Positions 11,251 through 22,739 of a stretch of DNA of 64,000 nt are shown piece by piece (the stretch's first letter is position 1; the number at the start of each line of letters is the position of its first letter). A program made the position numbers and the translations under genes. Source of the DNA: Aselliscus stoliczkanus (Eukaryota; Chordata; Mammalia; Chiroptera; Hipposideridae); NCBI GenBank assembly GCA_033961575.1, contig CM066728.1, positions 29,884,352 through 29,948,351 on the forward strand, read 5' to 3'. Below the pieces are notes generated by a model. It did no database searches. It was not told the origin of the DNA and saw nothing but the letters and a program-made list of their open reading frames with translations.

Positions 11251-11330
11251 CTCCTGCCTCTGCCCATTACTTGCAAGATTTCAGTTTTCTGTCATCTCTG
11301 AATCTTATACTGTCATTTTTGTAGGGTTGG

Positions 11331-13539
11331 GAAGAGAGTAGTGATAAATGTGTTTGGATAATCCACTATGTTTAATGAGTGGTATAGAACACTTTTTATT
11401 TTCCTACATCATCTTATTAAAAATTTATATTGATATGTAGTATACTAAAACAACAGTAAAGAGGGACACATGTATAATTTATAAATATATATTTGAAGTT
11501 GTACCCAAAACATATTCATTGATGGAGATATTGGATGAAACATTTAGAAACTACTCATTTTAAGCATAGACAGTTAAATTTTTGAAAAATATTTGTATAT
11601 AAATATAGAAGTTGAACTGAGGTTTTCTTAAATACTAAAAATTTTGCAAGAGCAAAATGTAACAAAGTTCAGCTATAGAGCTTTGTATGCACATAAAAGC
11701 AAATGCACTAGATTAATCACATGCATTTCCAGAAAGTGTCACACGGTGGAAATTTCAAGAATCCTATTTAACCCCACTTTATAGGGAATTTTCTTATAAT
11801 TAGAACTATTCAGAAAGGAAATGTACCACTTTGAAATTTTATTTTTACTTTAATAATTGTTTTTTTTTTCATTATGCACATTTGCATCTAATCTCCAGAT
11901 ATTTGTACATGAGGTTTCTCTTTGGGTTGGTTTATTAGGCTAGAAAAATCCTAAAGTCCCTCCTATGTCTAATATTCTATAGATTTGAAATAGGATGTAA
12001 AATTATAAAATACCATACCAGAGTCAGTTTTGAATAAGCAAAATAAACTTCAGAATAATAGTTACATGCATAATGTATTTTGTAGTTATAACTTTATCTC
12101 TACTATTTATAGTTGAAGATTTATCTCATTGGCATGGCTTACAGAAGGTCTTTCTCAATAGGGCTTACCCAGATCTCCTTGACGCTTTCAAAGCAAAGGC
12201 TTGTCTTAGTGGGAAAGACATCCATCCATTTCTCTGGGCTATCTTTCATGTGGAACAAAGTAATTAGATGTCTGGCTTTAGTAGTATAGTCTTATCTTGA
12301 GGACACCTAAGGTTTATGTAATAACCAGGCATCAGTCAATTAGACCAAGAAAAAAACAAGCCAATTTTATGAGTCTACATGAGTCAGGCATTTGATTATC
12401 TTGAGAAAACAAGGGTCTGGCTCCTCTCACCAAACCTTTCCTTCTGCAATCGATTAACTGTTGACTCTTGTTTTATTGACCCTCATTAATTTTGTTGCAT
12501 GGTCTATCATTCCTTATCTGGAGTGAGAGGGAGACTCTTCTGTAAATATCAATAACTGATGAGGTTAAAGGGGGCTCCATCTTTTCTGGTGCATCTGTGG
12601 AGAGCCACATGTGGAGCTTTGGTGCCTAGCACATTTTCCAAGACCAAATTACAAGCGACAGCTCTCTCTTTCACATGTACAACAAATTGTGTGATAGCCA
12701 ACACCAGTATAGATATTATGAATTAAAATTTAATTTTGTCTTTATTCTTTAATCATATACATTATATTTTTGCTAGTGTATCAAAATGCTGTCTTTATGT
12801 GAAAATGGAGGTTAGAGACTCAATAATAAATTACTCTTGCTGGCTAAGAATTCTGGTGGTGTTTCATTTTACTCTTGGTTTCTTCATACCAAAAAAAACC
12901 TTAGTGTCTTATTTACAATAACAGCTTTGGACTATAAACAGTTAGTACACTCAAATGTAAGCAATTAGTACACTCAAAGTCTAATGCTTTTGGTTTCATG
13001 TTATTTGTCGGCTGTCATCTGGATCTCTATATTTATTCCTCAAATCATCTAAAATTTGTTTCTTGGGTTATGTCATATCTGTAATAATTTTAAGAAAAAT
13101 TCAAATTCTAGCTGAATTATATGAAGCTAGATATTAGACATAGAATGAGGAACTCACTGGAACAAACTTATGCTGAATGAGCTATCCAGAGTGGGATATG
13201 ATTCAACACTGGGGAACACTTCCCTCAGCTTGATACCTTATCTCCTCAGGTTGAACTGAAATGTGACATTTATAAACCATGATGCATTTAGATCCAAATA
13301 AGTTGGACATTCTAGAAAGGGATGACACCACAGGCTTAACACAGACTCACTTCTATTTGGACTTTTTCACATACCTGTAAAGTGGAGATACCTAGAACCT
13401 ATTTAATCCTCATCTGGGTCTGGAGAACTTCATCTTTTGCGTCTCTCCAACAACTTAGCTGTGCTCTTACTGCATAAATTCATATGCAGATATCTGAACA
13501 TCCTATATTATTTTTTATCTCTACATCATCATTGTTGCC
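11331..13539. other. no gene recognised; AT-rich
   Basis: I see no exon or named repeat. A 14-bp direct repeat, TTAGTACACTCAAA, occurs at about 12942-12955 and 12965-12978 (period 23). Confidence 0.5.
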
Positions 13540-13775
13540 TTTACCTGTTACAATCTTTTTCTTCTTAGTCAACCTGGTCATTTTTTAAGACACAGTTCAT
13601 GTGTTTTCTTTTCTCTGAAACCCTTGACTAACAAAATGGGGAGCTCCTTCCTTTGTACCACTACCTATCAAATATTACAGCCATTGTCACACTGTACAGT
13701 TATTTTTATTAACTTGTGAGTCTCTCTTTCAGGACTTTGCACTCTAAATGCTCAATAAATGTTGCATGAATGCTG
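13540..13775 (+). mobile_element. L2 LINE 3' fragment
   Basis: The segment has the layout of an L2 3' end: CACAGTTCATGTG, then CTGAAACCCTTGAC, then CCATTGTCACACTGTACAG, then AATGCTCAATAAATGTTGCA. The last word is the typical L2 terminus. It is non-coding here. Confidence 0.65.
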
Positions 13776-13794
13776 TTTCTTGTGCCTAGAATGT

Positions 13795-14235
13795 GTTGCA
13801 TTAGTTATCAATTGCTGCATAGCAAACTCCCTAGATTTATGGATGAAAGCAACACAGATTTGTCTGCACAATTTTTCTGTTGCTCTCACTTGCAGCTCAC
13901 TCGAGCAGCTGCTTTCGGCTGGCAGCTTGACTGGGGACAGAGCATCTAATATGGCCTTATTCATGCGTCTGGTGTTCAACTGGAATAGTTGGAATGAGTG
14001 ACCCCATCTCTCTTTGTAATCTTTCATCTGGACTTCTTCACGTTACGGTGGATAAGCCCTAATTGTCAGGTACTTAGAAAGCCTCCGTGGTGCCATATTT
14101 GCTGATATTCCCTTGGTCCAAGCAGGTCATATGGTGCAGCTCAGAGTCAGCGTGGGAAAGGACTGTACAAGGGCCTGGATGCCAGAAGCCATGTTTCTTT
14201 GTGGGCCACTGATGGAACGTCCTAGCATGTGCACT
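13795..14235 (-). mobile_element. MLT1-like MaLR LTR fragment
   Basis: The plus strand begins GTTATCAATTGCTGCATAGC AAAC and contains CAACTGGAATAGTTGGAATG. It later has a CCAGAAGCCATG-type word. This order matches the reverse complement of MLT1-class LTRs. It is diverged, with no internal retroviral sequence and no TSD seen. Confidence 0.5.
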
Positions 14236-14639
14236 TATCTCCATTGTCTAACTGTTAAAGAACTTTTGTTCACAACTCCTTTTGATCATATTTCTTCTCT
14301 AAAAAGCCTTCCATGTCCTCCCCAGAGCTTTTCTTACATGTATCTTTGCACATGGGGTCATCTTAAATTATCCCTCCTGGGAGCAGCAGTGAGATGCTTA
14401 TTCAGATCTTAGAGAATGTATTCATTTATTCGTATACCTCACCTTGTTCAAAAAAAAAATATTAAGGGATCAACTTGGAAATAGAGGACATAGGGTCAAC
14501 TTGGAAACTTGAACATAAAAGATTTAATACATATTGTCTCCAAGGTCAAGTCAATCGTCACTGAAGGATCATATAGCCAAAAGAAATATATGTTTTTTCA
14601 AATTTCAATTTTGAAAAGATAAAAGCAAAAAATCCCCAA

Positions 14640-14985
14640 TCTGTGCTGGTAAGGGTTCAGGGAGAAGGGCACTCTTGGACGCTGTGGGATTGAAATTGAA
14701 ATTGTAATTGTTCTGTAAAGCAATTTGGCAATCTGTACTGAGACCTTTGAAAGTTCATATTGAGTCAAGTCCAGTGATTCTACTTCTAGAAAATCATTCT
14801 AAGGGAATATTCAGAGATGATTTTGTGCAAAGATGTTTATAGATGCATTATTTATGAAGAGAAAAGGGGAAACATTACAACTGGGAAATGATGAAATTAT
14901 GGAACAGTGAAGTAATGGAATATTATGCAACCAATAAGAAGTGGTCTATAGGAAGAAATTGTTTTCACTTGGGAAATTGTTCACA
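14640..14985 (+). mobile_element. ancient L1 3' fragment
   Basis: This stretch follows the old L1 ORF2-end/3'UTR pattern. GGGAGAAGGGCACTCTTGGA is followed by a word ending in AGCAATTTGGCAATCTG, then CCAGTGATTCTACTTCTAG, then AAGATGTTTATAGATGCATT, then TAATGGAATATTATGCAACC. It is diverged and has no open frame. Confidence 0.7.
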
Positions 14986-15049
14986 ATGTAAAATGTAAGT
15001 GGCTCAGAGGTATACATGGGATTAATTCAATTAATCCTGTGATTGTGTG

Positions 15050-15200
15050 TGTGTTTATGTTTATTCAGTGATCAATAAATGTATTAAACACACTGCTTGG
15101 CACTGGGGATAACTGGAAAGAAGGAAGACTTGTTCACATCCCTCACTCTGCTTACAGATTAGTGGGGAAAACAGATGGTGAACGGCATTTATGCTGATGG
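15050..15200. repeat. ancient L2/MIR-class repeat fragment
   Basis: GCTTGGCACTGGGGATAAC, TCTGCTTACAGATTAGTGGG and neighbouring words match the common mammalian pattern of a 'cactggggata' word followed by a 'gcttacattctagtggg' word. I cannot separate L2 from MIR-type here. Confidence 0.45.
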
Positions 15201-15527
15201 GGAAATAGCCAGATTTACAATTTAAAGGACCAAGACGAAACAGAGCAAGCAAGAGATCTTGTTCGTTGAATAGAACAAGTGTGTTTTGAAAGGGGTAAAT
15301 AATTTGGGGGTGGGAGAGAATTGTAGGTGTGAGACATTGAGAGAATAAATCAAATGAGGCAAAAGGGTTTTAAAGAATTTTTTGCTAAATATATTCCTGC
15401 TTTGTCTTTTTCTTTTTTGTAAAAGACTATTGCAAGTATTTGTTACTTTTCAATTATTTTAGATGCTGAACTGAAATACTTCAGAGCCTCCAGCTAACCA
15501 TAGGACACATACACATAAATGTATGAC

Positions 15528-15543
15528 TGTCTATCTATCTATC

Positions 15544-15589
<46 letters not shown>

Positions 15590-15590
15590 G
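15528..15590 (+). repeat. (TATC)n microsatellite
   Basis: A near-perfect tetranucleotide run of about 15 units, with one CATC interruption near its start. Confidence 0.97.
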
Positions 15591-15599
15591 CAAATGCAA

Positions 15600-17839
15600 T
15601 AAAGATTAGAGGGAAAATGTATTCCAAAAGCTAGGAGGCGATTACAGATAATTTTAACTTTGTTCTTAATTTGTCTGCAGTCAGAATAATATGTACACAT
15701 ATTAAATTAGATATATTAAAACTTAAAAAAATGAGTTAACAGGAATGTAGGTTGGTCACCATGAAAGCACACCATTGCCTTGGCCAAGGGTAGGGTGGCT
15801 GTCATCTTAATTATTCAGGTGTCCTGAGCAGCTCTCACTAGTGTGGAGATGGATTCTTCATGCCATCGTAGCTTGAAGTCATCAAACATGTGATGTCTTC
15901 AAGTAATTTCCCTCGTTTTGACTCTAAACTCTTCTAAACACTCTTCTGCGTGTAACGGAGGTTGAGAATGTGTAGGTAGATATGTGTTTGGAAGCAGAAT
16001 GAGCTGGCAGTGTCATTTCACATTCCATGATTTCCAAGACAATGCAAGTTTCTTTTCTTTTTTCAACACAGCTTTTATTTTAACAGCTGAAACGGGGAGA
16101 GTTTGATTTCCTAAACCTGTTTGTTTGTTTATTTATTTGTTTATCTATCTATTTGCAGACAGTGCACGTTTCATTGTAAGTTAAGTAATTAGAATTAGAA
16201 TTGTGGGTTATTCATTAGTGTTGTTGATAAGCTCAGTTAATGTATGTTTATGGCCCAGAGACAGATTTATGCTTAGTGTGCTGACAAAACTCAGATTTCT
16301 GAGTTTTCCAGGGAGCAGACCAGGCCAGGTATGTGGAAATCAACCAAGGCAGGCAGGCCATTCTGAGAAGCCACTTGGCAGTTAGCCATGTGACCTGTTC
16401 TGTGAATAGCAGCGCCTGAATATATGTTAATTTTCCTTACTATTCTGTATAATTTACTTAAACTTAATGGAACCATGTCTTTTTCTCGGTGTCCTTACTG
16501 GAGGGAGAAACCTCTGAAAGCAGATACTCCTTTTTCACCTTTGCGTGTAGTTAGCACCTAGCAGAGTGCGTGGCATGAAGTATGCACTTAATATTTACTG
16601 AAAGGAAACATACATGAATTGAGGTTGATGACCAGACATATTTAACCATATATACAAGATAGGTTTTGGAACATCCACCCTTTTGGATTATCTATGCCTT
16701 ACTTTAACATACATTGCCTAATAATCAAATAATGGTATTTGTAAACCATTATGCTGTTTTCTCACTCCTTGTACAGTTCTCTGTGTGAACACTGTTGCAG
16801 TGTTGTTAGAGGTGGGTGCTATGTAAGGCTGTTAGACCATAAATGCCACCACTATTCTGTTCTGACAAAACACCACTTGTAAGAAATGACAGGACTGGGT
16901 GGATATAACCCAGTGTAGCTAAGGTAAGAAGTCAGTCTGTGGATAAAAGCTTAAGTCTATTCCAATGACATTTTCTTTTGTTGTTTTAAAAGTCTGCCCT
17001 TCCATAAAAAAAAAAAATCTGCAGAATGAATACATAGAGGGCTCAAGAATGAGGAGAGCACTGGCATTTTCTCTCCTTGTTCATAAAGCAGATTGAAACA
17101 GACAGGGAAGAAAGGTAAATACCTGAAGTCATTTGGAATGAAATGAGGCCTGCAGCGAAGTGTCCTCCGGGAGGCCCTTCTAGCTTCCCCTCATCTGAAG
17201 GGATTTCTTTTTCACCCTTACTAACTCTTTTGTGCTCTCTGGAGGAAAACAGCTAATCAGCTTAGATAAGAACAATGGGCTCCACATGTGTCCTGCAAAT
17301 CTCTCAAATTACATTTGCACAAAACTGGTGAATGACATTTCCTCAGCTCCAGCTACTGTCCATACCTCTGGGGAATGTGGGCAGAATGATGAGGTCAGCC
17401 CCACAATGAGGAGGCTTTCTTAGTTTCAATAGAAACCATTGAAAAGAAACACTTGGAAGGCAGTCCCCATCTTGGCCTGTGAGCACTGCTGTTCAGAGAC
17501 AGCAGGCTTGGGCTGAGCCATGGGGAATTAGGCTAACTCCACTAACGGGCCCCAGGACTGGCTTTGAGGTTGATGTGGGGTGACTTGGGTTTGGAGTGAC
17601 AACTTAATATGTGGTCAATTTAGACTAACCCTTTGTGCTAGAATCACATTGGTGGATGCAGGGCATGTCTGAAATACATTTGACCGTTTCACTCACAGGC
17701 AGGCTTTTGTGTTGTTTTTTGCTTGTTTTGGATTAGGGCCTTACTTTTTAAACTATTTCTATATATTTTATATACAAGTTAATGTTATAATTATTGTGAT
17801 AAATACCTAAGAATAACTTATGAATCTATGATTTCAAAT
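15600..17839. other. no gene recognised
   Basis: A T-rich low-complexity patch lies at 16115-16160 (TTTG/TTTA/TATC mixture). An L2/MIR-like 3' end lies at about 16530-16605 (AGCACCTAGCAGAGTGCGTG, then CACTTAATATTTACTG). The rest looks single-copy. Confidence 0.45.
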
Positions 17840-17850
17840 CCACTATTTTC

Positions 17851-17970
17851 TTTTTTTTTTTTTTTTTTCTTTTTTTTGTGGGCAGCGTCACTGGCCCTCA
17901 TATGTGGCACCGAACCGGGGCCGCTGGCTTCCCAAGCCAGTGCTTAACAACCGCGCCACTCAGCCGGCTC
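17851..17970 (-). mobile_element. tRNA-derived SINE, short form
   Basis: A long poly(T) start (minus-strand A tail), then the SINE head. The head on the minus strand has B box GGTTCGGTGCC and ends at the GAGCCGGCT-type start. The TSD CCACTATTTTC is at 17840-17850 and 17971-17981. No long body is present. Confidence 0.92.
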
Positions 17971-18329
17971 CCACTATTTTCAATCATGACAATTTTCAGG
18001 GAAAGTTTTTATTTTAGAGGAAATGTTTCATAGTAGAGTTCAGTGGCGAAAAAAGGAAATTTTAAGAAAAAAAAAGAGAAAATAAGGAAAATTCAGTGAG
18101 AAAAAAACAATCCTGGTTTCAAGAAGGCAAGGAGAAATATTCTGAAGTGCTTTAGATTAAAGCTGTAAAAACTGGGAGTCCTATGTTTAGAAAGAATCCA
18201 TAATTTCTGAGGTTTAGCATAAGAGAAAAACAGGATCTAGAGATACAAGTGAAAAGTATTAACTGATGCACAATTATATTGGCTATATAAATATTAATTT
18301 CCATCAAGTGGCATCTCCTTTATCTAAAA

Positions 18330-18690
18330 CCATTACAGCCAGTGATTTCAGTGGTTTTTAAAGAAAACCAATACAAATGGGCTTATGCAAAAGGAAAAGA
18401 AGAATTTAATGGCTGTCAAAAGTGAAAGATAGGGCTGTTTGGTGAAGGGACTGTGATGGTCTCACCCAGACTCCATCTCTCTCTGTCTTTCATTGCTCCA
18501 GCTGCTCCAGCCACAGGGCGTCACTACCCTCGATCCTACAGAGCTTCTGAGATTCACTCTGATTGAACTGATCCAGATCACATGCTTACCTCTGAACCTT
18601 GACTGTGTTGTGGGGAAATACTACGCATTGGTTGACTTAGGCCTGGGTCATTGATTTCCCCCGAGCCTGTAGAGCCCTGAACAGCCCAGT
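18330..18690. repeat. probable ancient interspersed repeat, family unknown
   Basis: The order of AATGGGCTTATGCAAAAGGA, then CATCTCTCTCTGTCTTTC, then GATCACATGCTTACCTCTGA, then GGCCTGGGTCATTG recalls a mammal-wide repeat with a 'gggtcacatgctcacc' word. I cannot name it or define its ends. Confidence 0.4.
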
Positions 18691-20712
18691 GGATTGAGAG
18701 AGAGCAAGGGGTAAGTTCTCAAATGAAGATCAAGGGCATAGGAAGGCTTAATGGGAGCTGGAAAGGCAACGATAAACGTCTACCATAGGTATCACAATTG
18801 ATCCTATTTAAAAACACATACCTTTTTTTTTCCTTCTTAAATAGTTTATTTAAAAAATATTTTGTGAAAGCCTTACCTGGGCCAATAAGATTTACCATTC
18901 TCAGTACTTGATAGCTTTTCAAATTTTCCTGCTGACTTGTGTGAGGCTAATCATATTTAATATTCTTTGTATGTAGGCTTTTCTAAAATGTTTATTGAGA
19001 CAGAGTGGACTAAATAGGAAATACACTTTATATTATGTCTCCTCCCCTTCAGACATTGGAATCCCAGTGAACCTCTCACTAATGGCATTCTATGGGCTAG
19101 TGTTTTTGATGCGAATCCACTGAGTGGGGTGGAATGAGCTTTTTTCTAATGGGTGGTAGATTACTCTCTATAGGAGTAGTACCTCTAGGAATGTACCTAA
19201 GGCAGGTTCAGATCTAGGTGGTGAATTGGAATGAGAAGACTCTTACCTGATGGGCTGACCACCTGATTTAGTGTGGAGCCTCCAAGCTCACGCCCCCACC
19301 TCTTGGCTTTAGAAGTGAGGACTGTCACAGATAGGTCCATTTGGTGATTCTCTAATCCCTTTGGAATATAATCTGGATTCCTTTTGCCTCATGTTACTTC
19401 TATAACAAATTCTCTGTCTTCATGTTTGTTGAAAGATACTGGAGTCCCATTCACATCTGGATTTATGTGACGTATTTTTTTTTCCATAGCACAGCACCTT
19501 ATCAATGATTACATGCCTCTCATCAGTCCAAGACTTGAGAATTCAGTGGCTATTTAATCTTTATTAACTCTGTTATGCTTAGGGATGCATTTAAGATATT
19601 AAATTGAGTTACTAAAGGACACCAATACAGGATGCAGATAATAAAGGTTGTGAGGCTTAATTGGAGGTAAGTATTCCTAAAGTCATTTAATCCCATCCTA
19701 TCTTTTCTTAATAACTCTGCCTTAATTGTGGACTTTGACATTCCAACATCTTTAAGGATTTCAAGGCAAATAGAGTGCTTTATCTCTGTGCAGCTGACCC
19801 CAGGTTGTTAAGCTTTCTTAGTTTTATGGTATCTCTCTATTTCTGATAACTGCTCACTTCTTCACAACTATCAGTGTGTCTGCTTCTAGGAGGCTACTGG
19901 GCATCTCTCTTATTTTTTGTTTCTGAGATAAGGAGGACTGAAATGGCTCACACATAATTCTAATGCATGTGTTTAAAGCACTAACTTTGGAGCATTTAGT
20001 TTGGCTTCCTAGATGTCTCCTTTCTCCTTCCCATTATCTAGTTATTTTCTGGGATCTGGGTGTGAAAAAAGAAACAAAAAACAAGTGAAAAGAGACATTT
20101 TGCAAAAGGCAAATGTCTAAATTTAGTTTGAAGAACCTCAGATAAAACAATCTTAGTGACTTCATGCTTTATGAATGAACATCTTTCATCTATTCTGTTA
20201 AGAATAATTTTTCACATGATTGAAGAAACTCACAGAACGAATACATGTTCATTTTGCTATTTGCAAAGAGGTGTGAAATAAAGCAGCAATAGGTGAGTCT
20301 GGCTCTCAGCCGGACTATCATGTGGATGAGGTTTGCCTCAGGGAGGCTCGCACATCCTCACTGTTGCTCTTCTCCTGTTTTCTGAGACTCATCCTCCACC
20401 TGTTCTTGCCTCCAGATTACAGGGCTCTCAGGCCATCCTGCAGCCTCAGTTCCTCCCTGCTCTGCCTGCTAAGACCCTCCAGCCCCAGGCAGTGAGTCAA
20501 GCCCTCCTTTAGCTCTCCCAACCAATCACCTAAGCTAAACAAAGTCGATTCCTAATCGTGTAGGCTGGATCCTAGCTAGCTGCCACAACTGGAACTAAGC
20601 CTCATTAAAGTATTAATGCATTGTAATACTTAATATATTATTTCTCCCAAGGATACTGGTATTTTGATAAGAAACACTAAGGACCATTTACGTTTAAGTC
20701 AAGGGAATGATC
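18691..20712. other. no gene recognised
   Basis: No named repeat or exon. A more GC-rich, pyrimidine-rich patch lies at about 20320-20540. Confidence 0.45.
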
Positions 20713-21010
20713 ATCCTAAAATGGAATTTCAGGCTGTGGTCCAGGAGGACTAGGAGGGATTGGGGTAGCTTTCAGTATCTCCTTTGGTGCAGACATACCG
20801 CTTTCTTTCTGGACTTGCTCCATATCTTTTCCTTCAGGAGGGCTTTTGAGGAATCCTCCCTTATAGCCAGGCTGGCAGGGGGATTGCTTTCCAGCTGTGT
20901 TCCTGTTAGGTCCACATCCAGGGTTCCACCCCATTTGCAATCCTCCCCACCATTTCTTGGAAGGGTCTTCCTTGGATACAGGCCTACTCCAGATTTGGCC
21001 TTCCTGCCAT
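20713..21010 (-). other. unassigned proline-rich open frame, possible pseudogene
   Basis: On the minus strand a frame is open from a stop at about 21012 to a TAG just below 20716. Its last 74 codons from the first Met end in ATPIPPSPPGPQPEIPF. An overlapping frame (20772-21050) is also open. Composition is Gly/Pro/Lys-rich with several Cys. I recognise no domain, splice signals are not evident, and no TSD or A tail is seen. A fragment of a processed gene or of an old retroviral gag C-terminus is possible, as is chance. Confidence 0.2.
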
Positions 21011-21050
21011 TTTTATCCCATGTGACCATTTGGAATCCACATTCCCTCAC

Positions 21051-22555
21051 TTCTTTGTGCTAGAACTCTTGCCTTCCATCTGGAATTGCTCCAGAAATGC
21101 CATATCTAGAATATGACCTTACTTTGTAAATGTTAACACCCCCTTGGGGCTATTGATTCTTCTTGCAGATTTCCTGGTTTTGCTACCCCCTTCTCTCTTG
21201 CTCTGGTTCTCCCAGTGCCCTGCATTGCCCACCCTTCCATGTAGATATTGTTGCAAACAAAGGAGTTACAGTCTGAGCATGGTAAGTGCATGTGGACAGC
21301 ACGGGGCATTTTACAGTAAAGATTCATGATTTGAACTTCACCTCCAAGAGAGTATTCTTTCCAGCCTATGACAGCTGCATACCCCTCCCCTTCTCCCAGC
21401 ATCTGCATTTTCCTCAGATAAATCATTCCATCCCTCTTAGGATAGAATTACCAAATTCTTCATCATTCTGGCAATTTTCTTACCAGAAAATCCACTTTGT
21501 CATTGTCTCCCTGAAAATTTGGTGTCCAAAAAGCAACAAAATATAGGCAGCATGAGAGTTCACGTGTTTTATTCACCACGTCAAAAAGGAAATCGGGCTA
21601 TTTGACATAAACACACACCAACACAATTACACGTGGGACAACATTTACACATTACAACTCAAATGTAAAAAAAAAAAAAAAAGTGTTTTTAATTTTCTCT
21701 AAGCGATCTCTTGTCCTTAATCCCACATTCCATTTGGGAACAAGAAAAATAAATCTAAAACTTGCCAGTTCTTGGTAATTGGTCTCTTCATTTTTTAAAT
21801 AGTCCCTGTTAGATTAGCTCAGTGTCTCTTCCTCCCTGCCCTCCCCCACCCCCCACCCCCACCTTTGGACAAATAATCATTCAAATTGAAGATGTGAACT
21901 TCTTACCAAAAAAAAAGATATTTCTGTCCTTTCGAAGAGTTGCCCCTCCATTTCCTGCTCCCTCAGATGCCATGTGGGTATCAGTGAAGGAGGCTTAGGG
22001 AAATTGGTGTTGGGTAGCTGGTTCTTGTCTGGGTCTTCCCTGGTTACTGTGGAGATGTTCCTTATCGTTCTTCATCACTGAGTGTCCTGCTGTTGGCATC
22101 TGCTGTAGGAGTCTGTAGCTGGTAAAGCTCCCTGTCAGGGCTCAGTATAAAACATCTACTGCTATAAATCATAGCCCCATTTCTCTCTCTCTAGAAGGAT
22201 TCAGGTAAAAAGTGCAGGGGACAAGGAGGATGGTAAGTGAGATGATGAACTGTGTGGGGCTGAGAACAGGCAGCGCATTTTAGGCCATTGAGTTGGCACG
22301 AATTGGAACAGCTGCCGCGGCTCTGGTTGCAGGAAGGGCTGTTGCTGAAGCCAGCCCTAACATCTCCAGTCCATGTCAACCGGCCGTCTGTGGGTCGGGA
22401 GCGAGCTGTCCATAAGAATGCGTTTGCAAACTGGTGATCCCAGTGTGGAAATCTGGGTGTCCGGTCTTCATTTCCAGAGAAGTGAGGATCTCAATACGAG
22501 TGCCCATGTGCTGGCTTTATTTTGTGAGAGCAAACCAGCTACTGCAGTCATGGGA
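21051..22555. other. no gene recognised
   Basis: An A run at about 21669-21682 and a C-rich patch at about 21836-21862 are the only obvious local features. A slightly CpG-richer patch lies at 22310-22410 but is too short for a CpG island. Confidence 0.45.
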
Positions 22556-22559
22556 GCAG

Positions 22560-22735
22560 GGTGCAGGGTGGACAGCAAGGGCCTAGAGACAGAACTGGCT
22601 CTATTTCTACCTATGCCCTATTGTCCTTGGAAAAGTTACTGAACTTTTCTGAACCTTGGTTTCATCATCTGTAAAACAGGAGTAATAAATGCTGATTAAA
22701 GGAAAACTGTCCATCAATAAATAGCAGCTATCATT
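22560..22735 (+). mobile_element. MIR SINE fragment
   Basis: The MIR core is visible: TGTCCTTGGAAAAGTTACTG, then GAACCTTGGTTTCATCATCT, then GTAAAACAGGAGTAATAAAT. It is strongly diverged, as expected for this old tRNA-derived SINE. Confidence 0.8.
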
Positions 22736-22739
22736 GTAA

